From assembly GCF_004357985.1 (NCBI RefSeq), contig NZ_SMTF01000010.1:62001-126000 (forward strand): a DNA stretch of 64,000 nucleotides, written 5' to 3'. Under the pieces are notes generated by a model. That model was not told the DNA's origin. It searched no databases and worked only from the letters and a program-made list of their open reading frames with translations. This DNA is from Luteimonas aestuarii. GTDB taxonomy: Bacteria > Pseudomonadota > Gammaproteobacteria > Xanthomonadales > Xanthomonadaceae. Below are positions 9,453 to 18,274 of this stretch, piece after piece. Positions within the stretch are counted from its first letter, which is position 1. Each line of letters begins with the position of its first letter. The translations under genes were made by a program, and so were the position numbers.

Positions 9453-10453
9453 GCGCCGGCAATGCGCAGGGCCGCCTCGCACTGGCGGCGGTTGGCGTCG
9501 CCCTGCTGTCGGCGCTGTTCTTCACCATGACCTACGTGCTCAATCGCGCCAGCGCCAGCGAAGGCGGCCACTGGGCCTGGATCGCATCGCTGCGCTACCT
9601 GATCACCTTGCCGCTGATGCTGCCGCTGATGCGCTGGCAGGGCGGCATGGCGCCGGTGTGGCGGGCGATCGTCGCGCACCCGCTCGCGTGGCTGCGCTGC
9701 GCGGCGATCGGTTTCGTGCTGTTCTACTGCATGCTCAGCTTCGCCGCCGCCAGCGGGCCGTCGTGGCTGGTCGCCGGCAGCTTCCAGTTCACGGTGATCG
9801 CCGGCATGTTGTGCGCGCCTTTGCTGTATCGCGATGCGCGCCGCCGCATCCCGCCTGCCGGGCTGGCCGTGGCGGCGGTGATCCTGGTGGGCGTGCTGAT
9901 GATGCAGCTCGGTCATGCCAGTGGTGCGCTCGATCGCAGCGGCTGGATCGCGCTGGCCTGCGTGCTGGTGGCGGCGTTCGCCTATCCGTTGGGCAACCGG
10001 CTGTTGTTGTTGCATCTCGAGCGCACGGGCGAAGCGCTCAACGCCACCCAGCGCGTGTTCGGCCTGACCCTTGCCAGCCAGCCGTTGTGGCTGCTGGTGG
10101 CGCTGTACGCCGGCACCACGCAAGGCGCGCCGACGATGGCGCAGGCGTGGCTGGCGGCCGGCGTGGCGCTGTTCGCGGGCGTGATCGCCACGGTGCTGTT
10201 CTTCCAGGCTACCGGCATGGTGCGCAACCAGCCGCTGGCGTTGGGCGCGGCCGAAGCCATGCAAGGCGCCGAGGTGGTGTTTGCCGTTCTGCTGGGCGTC
10301 TTGCTGCTGGGCGAGCATTGGCCGAGCGGCAGTGCGCTGGCCGGGGCGCTCGTGGTGGTGGCGGGCATCGTCGCCTTCGCCTGGGTGGTGGCGCGACCCG
10401 CCGCCGGCAGCGCGCGCGCGACGAAAATACTGCGGACGGACAAGGGCGCATGA
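9449..10453 (+). CDS. EamA/DMT-family membrane transporter inside the biotin operon
   Basis: A membrane protein of 334 residues with about ten hydrophobic helices arranged as two EamA-like halves, as in drug/metabolite transporters. It starts inside the bioF stop (ATGA at 9449-9452) and its own stop overlaps the bioH start in the same way (10450-10453), so it is cotranslated with biotin-synthesis enzymes. The substrate cannot be read from sequence. Context suggests movement of biotin, a precursor or a by-product, but many DMT proteins export amino acids or drugs. It is not a BioY or YigM homologue by its visible features. Confidence 0.85.
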   Translation: MSAGNAQGRLALAAVGVALLSALFFTMTYVLNRASASEGGHWAWIASLRYLITLPLMLPLMRWQGGMAPVWRAIVAHPLAWLRCAAIGFVLFYCMLSFAAASGPSWLVAGSFQFTVIAGMLCAPLLYRDARRRIPPAGLAVAAVILVGVLMMQLGHASGALDRSGWIALACVLVAAFAYPLGNRLLLLHLERTGEALNATQRVFGLTLASQPLWLLVALYAGTTQGAPTMAQAWLAAGVALFAGVIATVLFFQATGMVRNQPLALGAAEAMQGAEVVFAVLLGVLLLGEHWPSGSALAGALVVVAGIVAFAWVVARPAAGSARATKILRTDKGA

Positions 10454-11241
10454 CCACGCTACGGATCGAAACGCGCGGCAAGGGGCCGCCGCTGGTGCTG
10501 CTGCATGGCTGGGCGATGCATTCGGGCGTGTTCGATGCGTTGGCAGGACGTCTCGCGGACGACTTCACCCTGCACCTGGTGGACCTGCCCGGACACGGCC
10601 ACAACCGCGACGCCGCGCTCGCGCTGGCGCTCGAACCGGTGGTGGCCGAACTCACGCAGCGCGTGCCGCGCGCGCTGTGGGTCGGCTGGTCGCTGGGCGG
10701 ATTGTTCGCGCTGCACGCAGCATCGACGCGCGGCGAATCGGTGGCGGGCGTGGCGATGCTCTGCGCCAGTCCGCGTTTCGTGCGCGGCGAGGACTGGCGG
10801 CTGGGCATGTCGCCGGAAATCTTCCGTGGCTTCGCCCTGGGACTGCGCAGCGATTACCGCGCCACGCTGGACCGCTTCATCGCGCTGGAGGCGTTCGGTT
10901 CCGACGATGCGCGCGGCGAGATGCGCGCATTGCGCAATGAAGTCTTCGCGCGTGGCGAACCCGCCACGCATGTGCTGGCCGATGGCCTCGAACTGCTGGA
11001 AACCACCGACCTGCGCCCCGCGCTGCCCGCGTTGTCGATGCCGACGTTGTGGCTGGCCGGGCGCCGCGACCGGCTGGTCGACCCCCGCGCGATGCAGGCC
11101 GCCGCCGCGGAGGTCGCCGATGCGCGCATGGTGGTGGTCGAGCATGCCGGGCACGCGCCGTTCCTGACCCATGCCGAAGACGTGTCCGCGGAGCTGGCGA
11201 CATTCGGCGCACGTGTCTTCGGCATGGCGGCGGCACCATGA
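10450..11241 (+). CDS. bioH: Pimeloyl-ACP methyl ester carboxylesterase
   Basis: An alpha/beta hydrolase of 263 residues that removes the methyl group from pimeloyl-ACP methyl ester, ending the BioC-BioH route to the pimelate moiety. The LLHGWAMHSGVF oxyanion region, nucleophile Ser81 in GWSLGG, the late Asp in GRRDRLVD and the His in EHAGHAPF form the triad expected for BioH. Both ends overlap neighbours by four bases (ATGA with the transporter and with bioC), which supports the functional assignment. Confidence 0.94.
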   Translation: MTTLRIETRGKGPPLVLLHGWAMHSGVFDALAGRLADDFTLHLVDLPGHGHNRDAALALALEPVVAELTQRVPRALWVGWSLGGLFALHAASTRGESVAGVAMLCASPRFVRGEDWRLGMSPEIFRGFALGLRSDYRATLDRFIALEAFGSDDARGEMRALRNEVFARGEPATHVLADGLELLETTDLRPALPALSMPTLWLAGRRDRLVDPRAMQAAAAEVADARMVVVEHAGHAPFLTHAEDVSAELATFGARVFGMAAAP

Positions 11242-12137
11242 GTGGCGGCAATCCGCCCGTGTTCGATACCCGCCAGGTGCGCCATGCGTTCTCGCGTGCG
11301 TCGAACAGCTACGCGTCCGCATCCGCGCTGCAGCGTGAAGTGGAGGGCTGGCTGCTGGAGTCGCTCGATTATCTGGACGACCGCGTGCCGGGACTGGTGC
11401 TGGATGTCGGCTGCGGCCCGGGCAACGCTGCACGGGCGATGCGCGCGCGCTGGCCGAAGGCGCGGGTGGTTGCGCTGGACCTCGCCCTGCCGATGTTGCG
11501 GCAATCGCCGGCGCGCGACGGCTGGAACCCGCTGCGCAAGCCCATCGATCGCGTCTGCGCCGATCTGCGTGCATTGCCGCTGGCCGATGCCAGCGTCGAC
11601 GTGCTGTTCTCCAACCTCTGCCTGCAGTGGGTCGACGACCTGCCCGCGGCGTTCGCCGGTTTCCGCCGCGTACTCAAGCCCGGCGGCCTGCTGCTGTGCT
11701 CGACCTTCGGGCCGGACACGTTGCATGAGTTGCGTGACGCGTTCTCGCAGGCCGACGCAGTGCCACACGTCAGTCCGTTCGTGTCGATCGCCGCCTTCGG
11801 CGACGCCTTGGTGCATGCCGGTTTCCGCGATCCGGTGCTCGATCGCGATGTGCTGGTGCGCGGCCACGCCGACCTGCCTGGCCTGATGCGCGAACTGCGT
11901 GCGCTGGGCGCCACCAACGCATTGCATTCGCGCCGACACACGCTCACCGGGCGCGCACGCTTCGCCGCCGCTTCCGCCGCGTATGAGCCGCGACGCCGCG
12001 ACGACGGCCAGCTGCCTGCCAGCTGGGAGGTCATCACCGCGATGGCCTGGGCGCCCGCGCCTGGCGCACCCATCCGCGGGGTCGATGGCGAAACCGCGAG
12101 CTTCCCGGCCCACCGCATCCCCGTGCGCAGGCGCTGA
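11238..12137 (+). CDS. bioC: Malonyl-ACP O-methyltransferase
   Basis: A SAM methyltransferase of 299 residues that methylates malonyl-ACP so it can be elongated by fatty-acid synthase toward pimeloyl-ACP. Motif I is LVLDVGCGPGNA, an acidic residue follows in VVALDLALPML, and SNLCLQWVDDL and LKPGGLLLCSTFG match BioC. The N-terminal VRHAFSRASNSY segment is also typical. The start overlaps the bioH stop (ATGA). It is the last recognisable gene of the biotin cluster; bioA and bioD are not in the window. Confidence 0.93.
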   Translation: MSGGNPPVFDTRQVRHAFSRASNSYASASALQREVEGWLLESLDYLDDRVPGLVLDVGCGPGNAARAMRARWPKARVVALDLALPMLRQSPARDGWNPLRKPIDRVCADLRALPLADASVDVLFSNLCLQWVDDLPAAFAGFRRVLKPGGLLLCSTFGPDTLHELRDAFSQADAVPHVSPFVSIAAFGDALVHAGFRDPVLDRDVLVRGHADLPGLMRELRALGATNALHSRRHTLTGRARFAAASAAYEPRRRDDGQLPASWEVITAMAWAPAPGAPIRGVDGETASFPAHRIPVRRR

Positions 12138-12209
12138 GCCGGCCGCGCTTCGCGACGATTCAGCCCGCGCCACACACACTGGCCGCCTGACGCTTGCAGG
12201 AGACACGGG

Positions 12210-12809
12210 ATGGCCGCCATCCGACACCAAGGCATGCTGCTGGCATGCGCCATCCTGGCATGGCCCACGGCTGCGCCGGCGCAGTTCGACCTGTCTTCGT
12301 TCGATCCGGCTGCGATGTCGGTGTTGGCCGAGGACGTGGTGCTGCGCGCGCCGGATGCCGACATGGATCGCGTGTTCAAGGCAGTGCACGCCGCATCGCA
12401 GCGCGACGACGATGCGCGTGCGCTGTGCGCGCTGTTCGAGCCCGACGCCGATCGCTCGATCAACGGCCTGCAGCGCGCGGCCAACGGCCTGGGCGACGAC
12501 AGTCGCCAGCGTTTCGCCGATGCATTGGCGATGGTGGCGGTGTCCGGCTTCCAGTCGCCGCGCCAGCCCTACGACGCGGCCGCCGCGCAACAGGTGGTCA
12601 AGTCGGCCGGCGCGACCGCGATGTTCCTCAACGACGGTTTCACCGCGGGGCTTGCCGCCACCGGTACCGACGCGGCCAGCCGTGATGCGCGCTGTCGCTC
12701 GTTCCGCTGGCTGGTGGATGCGCTGGATGGTTTCGAGCCCTCGGACCGTGCCGCGGCCACGCGTTACCTGCTGCTGGAAGGTTTGACGCTACAGCGCAAC
12801 ATGCTGTGA
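12210..12809 (+). CDS. Hypothetical secreted protein
   Basis: A protein of 199 residues not matched to a named family. It begins with a signal peptide (hydrophobic residues about 8-18, likely cleavage after APAQ) and has a mostly helical, Ala/Asp-rich mature part with only two cysteines in that part (CALF and RCRSF regions). An AGGAG ribosome site precedes the ATG. It follows bioC by 72 bases on the same strand and could be read through from the biotin operon, but nothing in it suggests a biotin role. Probably periplasmic. Confidence 0.7.
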   Translation: MAAIRHQGMLLACAILAWPTAAPAQFDLSSFDPAAMSVLAEDVVLRAPDADMDRVFKAVHAASQRDDDARALCALFEPDADRSINGLQRAANGLGDDSRQRFADALAMVAVSGFQSPRQPYDAAAAQQVVKSAGATAMFLNDGFTAGLAATGTDAASRDARCRSFRWLVDALDGFEPSDRAAATRYLLLEGLTLQRNML

Positions 12810-12882
12810 CGCGAACCGCGATGGCGCGACAGTGCGCTTCCCGGGCATCACGACGCATTGCGGTCGTGCAGCGTGGAGTCAG

Positions 12883-13302
12883 TCATCCCACCTGGCGCAG
12901 CCACTCCTCCAGGTTGTAATAGTTGCTGACGCGTGCGATGCGGCCGTCGCGGACCTCGAAGAACGCGCCTCCCGGCAGCACGTAGCGCTGGCCGTGCGCG
13001 GGCGGCAGGCCGGCGTCGGCGACCCGGTATTCGCCGTGCACCACGTATTCCGCCGCGGCCCGCCGGCCATCGTCCGATGCCACGACGGCGATGTCGTGCA
13101 ACTGCTCGCGATAGCAGCGGTCCATCCGCGCGAGGAACGCTGCGAAGGCATCGCGTCCGGTTTCGCGCGGGCCCTGGTTGAGATCGTGCGCCACGTCGTC
13201 GTGCAGCAGGGCCAGCATCGCCGACCAGTCGGCGCGGTTGAAGGCGGCGTAGTAGCCGCGCACCAGCGCAATGGCGGCGTGCCTGGGGGAATCGTCGGGC
13301 AT
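12883..13302 (-). CDS. NTF2/SnoaL-like fold protein (ketosteroid-isomerase-related)
   Basis: A small cytoplasmic protein of 139 residues with the NTF2-like pattern: an N-terminal helix with VRGYYAAFNRADW, LLHDDVAHDLNQG, a central strand region with YVVHGEYRVAD, and the closing FEVRDGRIARVSNYYN. SnoaL-like proteins bind small hydrophobic ligands and may be isomerases, hydrolases or accessory proteins; the role here is unknown. It follows the YdcF gene by 15 bases on the same strand, so the dehydratase-ydcF-SnoaL trio is probably one transcript. Confidence 0.8.
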   Translation of the reverse strand: MPDDSPRHAAIALVRGYYAAFNRADWSAMLALLHDDVAHDLNQGPRETGRDAFAAFLARMDRCYREQLHDIAVVASDDGRRAAAEYVVHGEYRVADAGLPPAHGQRYVLPGGAFFEVRDGRIARVSNYYNLEEWLRQVG

Positions 13303-13317
13303 GGGGGCTCCGGAAGG

Positions 13318-13932
13318 TCAGCGCGCGCCGTCGAACAGGTCGCGGTGGAAGAAGTAGGTCTCGCGCGCCAGGAACTCCAGCCGCGTGCGCCACGATCGGA
13401 AGCGCGTGCTGGGCGTGGGCGAGCCCAGCGCATCGATGCCCAGCCGGCGCGACAGGCGCAGCGCACGCGCCATGTGCAGCGGATCGCTGACGATGATCAC
13501 GCGGCGCAGGTCGTGGTCCAGCATCAACCGGCGCGCCTGGACCAGGTTGTCGTGCGTGGTGCGCGAGACGGCCTCGATCAGGATCGCGTCCTCCGGCACG
13601 CCCTGCCGCAGGGCATAGCGACGCGCCACCTGGGATTCGGCGAAGCGCGCGCGGCTGCCGCCATAGCCGCCGGTGAAGATCAGCGTCCTTGCGTAGCCGT
13701 CGCGGTACAGGTCCAGGCCGTGCTCGATGCGCGCCTCGAACACCGGCGACGGCTGCGCGTCGTAGGCGGCGGCGCCCAGCACGACGATGGCATCCGCCGG
13801 CGCGGCCTGGTCGCGCTCGCCCACCCACAGGATGTGGCCGGCCACGCCCAGCAGCCACAGCACGACCAGCAGCGCCAGCCGGAACACGAAGCGCAGGAAG
13901 CGCCGCGGCTTGCGTTGGGCGGGCTTCACCAT
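13318..13932 (-). CDS. YdcF-family membrane protein (DUF218)
   Basis: A protein of 204 residues with a basic N terminus, one membrane helix (about residues 15-34) and a DUF218/YdcF domain. Visible motifs are ADAIVVLGAAAY, IFTGGYGG, EAVSRTTHDN and IVSDPLHMARAL, as in the SanA/ElyC/YdcF group linked to envelope integrity. The domain probably faces the periplasm. The ATG at 13932 overlaps the end of the dehydratase gene by 7 bases, which supports this start. The exact biochemical role of the family is not settled. Confidence 0.86.
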   Translation of the reverse strand: MVKPAQRKPRRFLRFVFRLALLVVLWLLGVAGHILWVGERDQAAPADAIVVLGAAAYDAQPSPVFEARIEHGLDLYRDGYARTLIFTGGYGGSRARFAESQVARRYALRQGVPEDAILIEAVSRTTHDNLVQARRLMLDHDLRRVIIVSDPLHMARALRLSRRLGIDALGSPTPSTRFRSWRTRLEFLARETYFFHRDLFDGAR

Positions 13933-14879
13933 GGCAGCGCATCCGGATCGACGTTGCCGCCGGTCAGCACCACGCCGACGCGCTTGCCAGCGAAGCGTGC
14001 CGGCTGCGCGAGCACGGCCGCGAGCGCGATCGCCGACGACGGTTCCACCAGCAGCTTCGCCCGCTGGAACAGCAGACGCATCGCCGCACGCGTGGCGTCG
14101 TCCTCCACCGCGATCACCTCGGCGCCGTGCGCGCGCAGGATGTCGAAGTTCGGTTCGCCCAGGGTGCCGCGCAGGCCATCGCAGATGGTGTCGGGCGTGA
14201 AGTCGGTGACGCGTTCGCCACGCTGCAGCGACAGCAGCGTCTCCGCGGCGCCGGCGGGTTCGGCGAGGAACAGCGCGGTTTGTGGCGCGATGGCGGCCAA
14301 CGCGATCGCCGTGCCCGACGCCAGTCCGCCGCCGCCCACCGGCACCACCACCGCATCCAGCGTCCGTGCGTGCAACAGTTCGAGCACCGCGGTGCCCTGG
14401 CCGGCGATGACGCGGGCGTCGGCATAGGGATGCACCAGGTCGGCGCCGGTGTCGCGCTGCACCTGCGCACACATCGCCTCGCGCGCCGCAATGGTGGGCG
14501 CGCAGCGATGCAGCACGGCGCCGTGTGCCTCGATCGCCGCGAGCTTCGAACGCACCGCACCCTCCGGCACGACGACGTGGCAGGGCAGGCTGCGCAGCTT
14601 CGCCGCCAGCGCCAGCGCACCGCCATGGTTGCCGGACGAATGCGTCACCACGCCGCGCGCCGCGATCGTGGCCTCCAGCGAATACACCGCGTTGCACGCG
14701 CCGCGGAACTTGAACGCGCCGCCGCGCTGCATGGACTCCGCCTTGAACGCGAGGGCGCAGCCGGCGGCATCGTCCAGGCTGCGCGCCTGCAGGACCGGCG
14801 TGACGTGCGCATGGGGCGCGATGCGCGCCGCCGCGGACAGGATGTCCGCATGGGTGGGTTGGGTGAATGGGGCACTCAT
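13926..14879 (-). CDS. PLP-dependent threonine/serine dehydratase family protein
   Basis: A fold-type II PLP enzyme of 317 residues. The Schiff-base lysine is in AFKFRGACNA, the phosphate-binding loop is GGGGLASG, and THSSGNHGGALA is the Asn-containing cofactor motif. The length and lack of a C-terminal ACT domain fit catabolic threonine dehydratase, serine racemase or hydroxyaspartate ammonia-lyase types rather than biosynthetic IlvA. Substrate choice cannot be decided from sequence. It leads a minus-strand group with ydcF and the SnoaL-like gene. Confidence 0.85.
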   Translation of the reverse strand: MSAPFTQPTHADILSAAARIAPHAHVTPVLQARSLDDAAGCALAFKAESMQRGGAFKFRGACNAVYSLEATIAARGVVTHSSGNHGGALALAAKLRSLPCHVVVPEGAVRSKLAAIEAHGAVLHRCAPTIAAREAMCAQVQRDTGADLVHPYADARVIAGQGTAVLELLHARTLDAVVVPVGGGGLASGTAIALAAIAPQTALFLAEPAGAAETLLSLQRGERVTDFTPDTICDGLRGTLGEPNFDILRAHGAEVIAVEDDATRAAMRLLFQRAKLLVEPSSAIALAAVLAQPARFAGKRVGVVLTGGNVDPDALPW

Positions 14880-15053
14880 GGCACCAGACTAGCGGAAGGG
14901 CGCGCAGCCGCCCATCGTGCGGGCGGTCATCGCGGTCGCAATCGACGTGCGCCACGACTTCCCCCTGTTGTTCAGGCAGCTGACCGCAGGTCGTGAGGGT
15001 TAAGGGCGGATTCAATGCCTCGGGCGGATGCTGTCAAAATCATGAACAGGGGC

Positions 15054-15761
15054 ATGACCATGATCCGCATCAAGTTGGCCGCCGTGGCGACCACGCTGCT
15101 GCTCGCCGGTTGCGTCAGCGGCTACGGCTATCGTGGCGGAAGCGGAGACTACTACTACGGCCAGCCCGGCACCCACTACGTCTACGGGGCGCCCTACAGC
15201 TCGCTCGGCTACGGCTATCCGGGAGGCTGGTACGGAAGCATCGGGTTCGGCTACGGTGGCTTTGGTCGCCCCTATGGCTACGGACCCTACGGCTACTACG
15301 GCGCCTATCGACCGTATTACGGCTTTCCCTATGCCTACCGCCCGCCGTACTGGCCGCATCGCCCGCACCGGCCGCATCGTCCCGACCATCGTCCGCCGGA
15401 GCCCGACGCCGCCGGCCCGGTGATGGGTGGGCAGCGTCCGCCAGTGCGGCGGCCAAGCCCGCCGCCGCAAGGCAGCCAGAGCCGTGGCCCGTACACCGGC
15501 GGTGCCCTGCCGCCCGGACCGGGAGAGGGCTGGCGCGGAGGCCCCCGCCGCGAGTCCGGCGGCTCGCCGATGTCGCGCCCTCCGCAGGCAGCCCCCGGCC
15601 ACCGTGGCCAGATGCCCGCTCGGCGTATGGAGGGAGGCCCGCCGATGTCGCGCCCTCAGCCTGCAGCGGTCCAGCCGCGTCCGGCCCCGCAGTCGCGCCC
15701 TGCGCCCGCGCCACGCCCGCAGCCGTCACGGCGGGATGCCGGTGCGCAGCAGGAGCCGTGA
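15054..15761 (+). CDS. Gly/Tyr-rich and Pro/Arg-rich lipoprotein, hypothetical
   Basis: An exported lipoprotein of about 235 residues. After a signal peptide with lipobox LLAGC comes a Gly/Tyr-rich segment (about 20-90, repeated GYG, YYG and YGY units), a His/Arg/Pro patch with repeated PHR, and then a Pro/Arg/Gly-rich disordered tail with two near-copies of a G-x-P-MSRP unit. No enzyme motif is present. The start at 15054 follows AGGGG; 15060 is a possible second start. It resembles low-complexity outer-membrane lipoproteins of xanthomonads; the function is unknown. Confidence 0.7.
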   Translation: MTMIRIKLAAVATTLLLAGCVSGYGYRGGSGDYYYGQPGTHYVYGAPYSSLGYGYPGGWYGSIGFGYGGFGRPYGYGPYGYYGAYRPYYGFPYAYRPPYWPHRPHRPHRPDHRPPEPDAAGPVMGGQRPPVRRPSPPPQGSQSRGPYTGGALPPGPGEGWRGGPRRESGGSPMSRPPQAAPGHRGQMPARRMEGGPPMSRPQPAAVQPRPAPQSRPAPAPRPQPSRRDAGAQQEP

Positions 15762-15787
15762 TCGATCCCCTCCAAAAACTGCTTGCG

Positions 15788-15816
15788 TTGAGGCCCGGCT
15801 GACGCCAAGCTAGATT
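15788..15816 (+). promoter_or_regulatory. Promoter-like site upstream of the hairpin chain and mnmG
   Basis: TTGAGG at 15788-15793 and TAGATT at 15811-15816 are separated by exactly 17 bases, the usual sigma-70 spacing. Transcription would start near 15823, three bases before the first hairpin. It could drive a long mnmG leader or a separate small RNA. Confidence 0.45.
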
Positions 15817-15825
15817 CAGGTGACC

Positions 15826-15955
15826 GGTTGTGTCGCAAAGCGACGTAACCTGTCTTGAGTGCCTGTCGACACCCGGCGGGGGATTACCGGATCCCCCCTG
15901 TTCCGCTCCCGCCGGGCGTCGGCGCTATCCAGCGCCGACCGCTGCGGTCCCGCAG
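15826..15955 (+). ncRNA. Chain of hairpins, possible structured RNA or mnmG leader
   Basis: At least four stem-loops follow one another: GGTT/GTCGC with GCGAC/AACC (15826-15850); a 9-base-pair stem CCCGGCGGG with CCCGCCGGG (15872-15916) enclosing GGGGAT/ATCCCC; GTCGGCGCT with AGCGCCGAC and an ATCC loop (15918-15939); and CTGCG/CGCAG (15942-15955). Such dense pairing without coding character suggests functional RNA, on either strand. No known family was recognised; 6S, SRP, tmRNA and RNase P signatures were looked for and not seen. Confidence 0.35.
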
Positions 15956-15956
15956 C

Positions 15957-15993
15957 AAAAAAAGGGGCCGGATGTCCCCCGACATCCGGCCCC
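15957..15993 (-). terminator. Strong intrinsic terminator pointing left, with no gene in front of it
   Basis: A perfect 13-base-pair stem (15964-15976 with 15981-15993) with a 4-base loop is followed, on the minus strand, by seven T residues (A run at 15957-15963). This is a textbook rho-independent terminator for leftward transcription. Yet no minus-strand gene lies to its right before mnmG, which is on the plus strand. It therefore implies a leftward transcript starting within or beyond 15995-16201. Confidence 0.8.
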
Positions 15994-16201
15994 TGTGCTT
16001 CCCCGGGTTGTGCATGGCCAGCCCTGTTCCAATCTCCAGCCGCGCCCCCTACAGACGCTTGCCAACGTCGGGTGCCTCCAGAGCGCACGCACGAACCGTG
16101 CCAACTTCCTGGCCTGCGTGTGTTGGTGGCGACGACAGGCCGGGCCTGCTTCCGCGACAATGCCGGACCGCCGGCCGCCCGCAATGCCAACCCCTCGACC
16201 C

Positions 16202-18121
<1,920 letters not shown>

Positions 18122-18274
18122 AGCCGGATCGGCGAAAAAGGCCCCGTGGCCCGGTGCATCTGGAGTGCCACCGTTCCAGTTGCGTGATGTGGTCGGTCAA
18201 ACCGACGGGGTGTCATTGCTCTTTCGATTGGGCACAATGCCGCGCCGGTCGAGCAAGAACGGAGACCAAGCCGG

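Larger units (their letters stand above)
15762..16201. other. 440-base gene-free, highly structured intergenic stretch
   Basis: No convincing coding frame fills this gap; an open frame from 15830 into mnmG exists but lacks protein-like character. The stretch holds a promoter-like site, a chain of hairpins between 15826 and 15955 and a perfect terminator pointing left, listed separately. The right third (15995-16201) has no clear structure or gene. Confidence 0.6.

Noticed and set aside
15830..16201. N-terminal extension of mnmG
   Set aside because: The extra 124 codons cross hairpins, include low-complexity residues and precede the conserved MnmG start.
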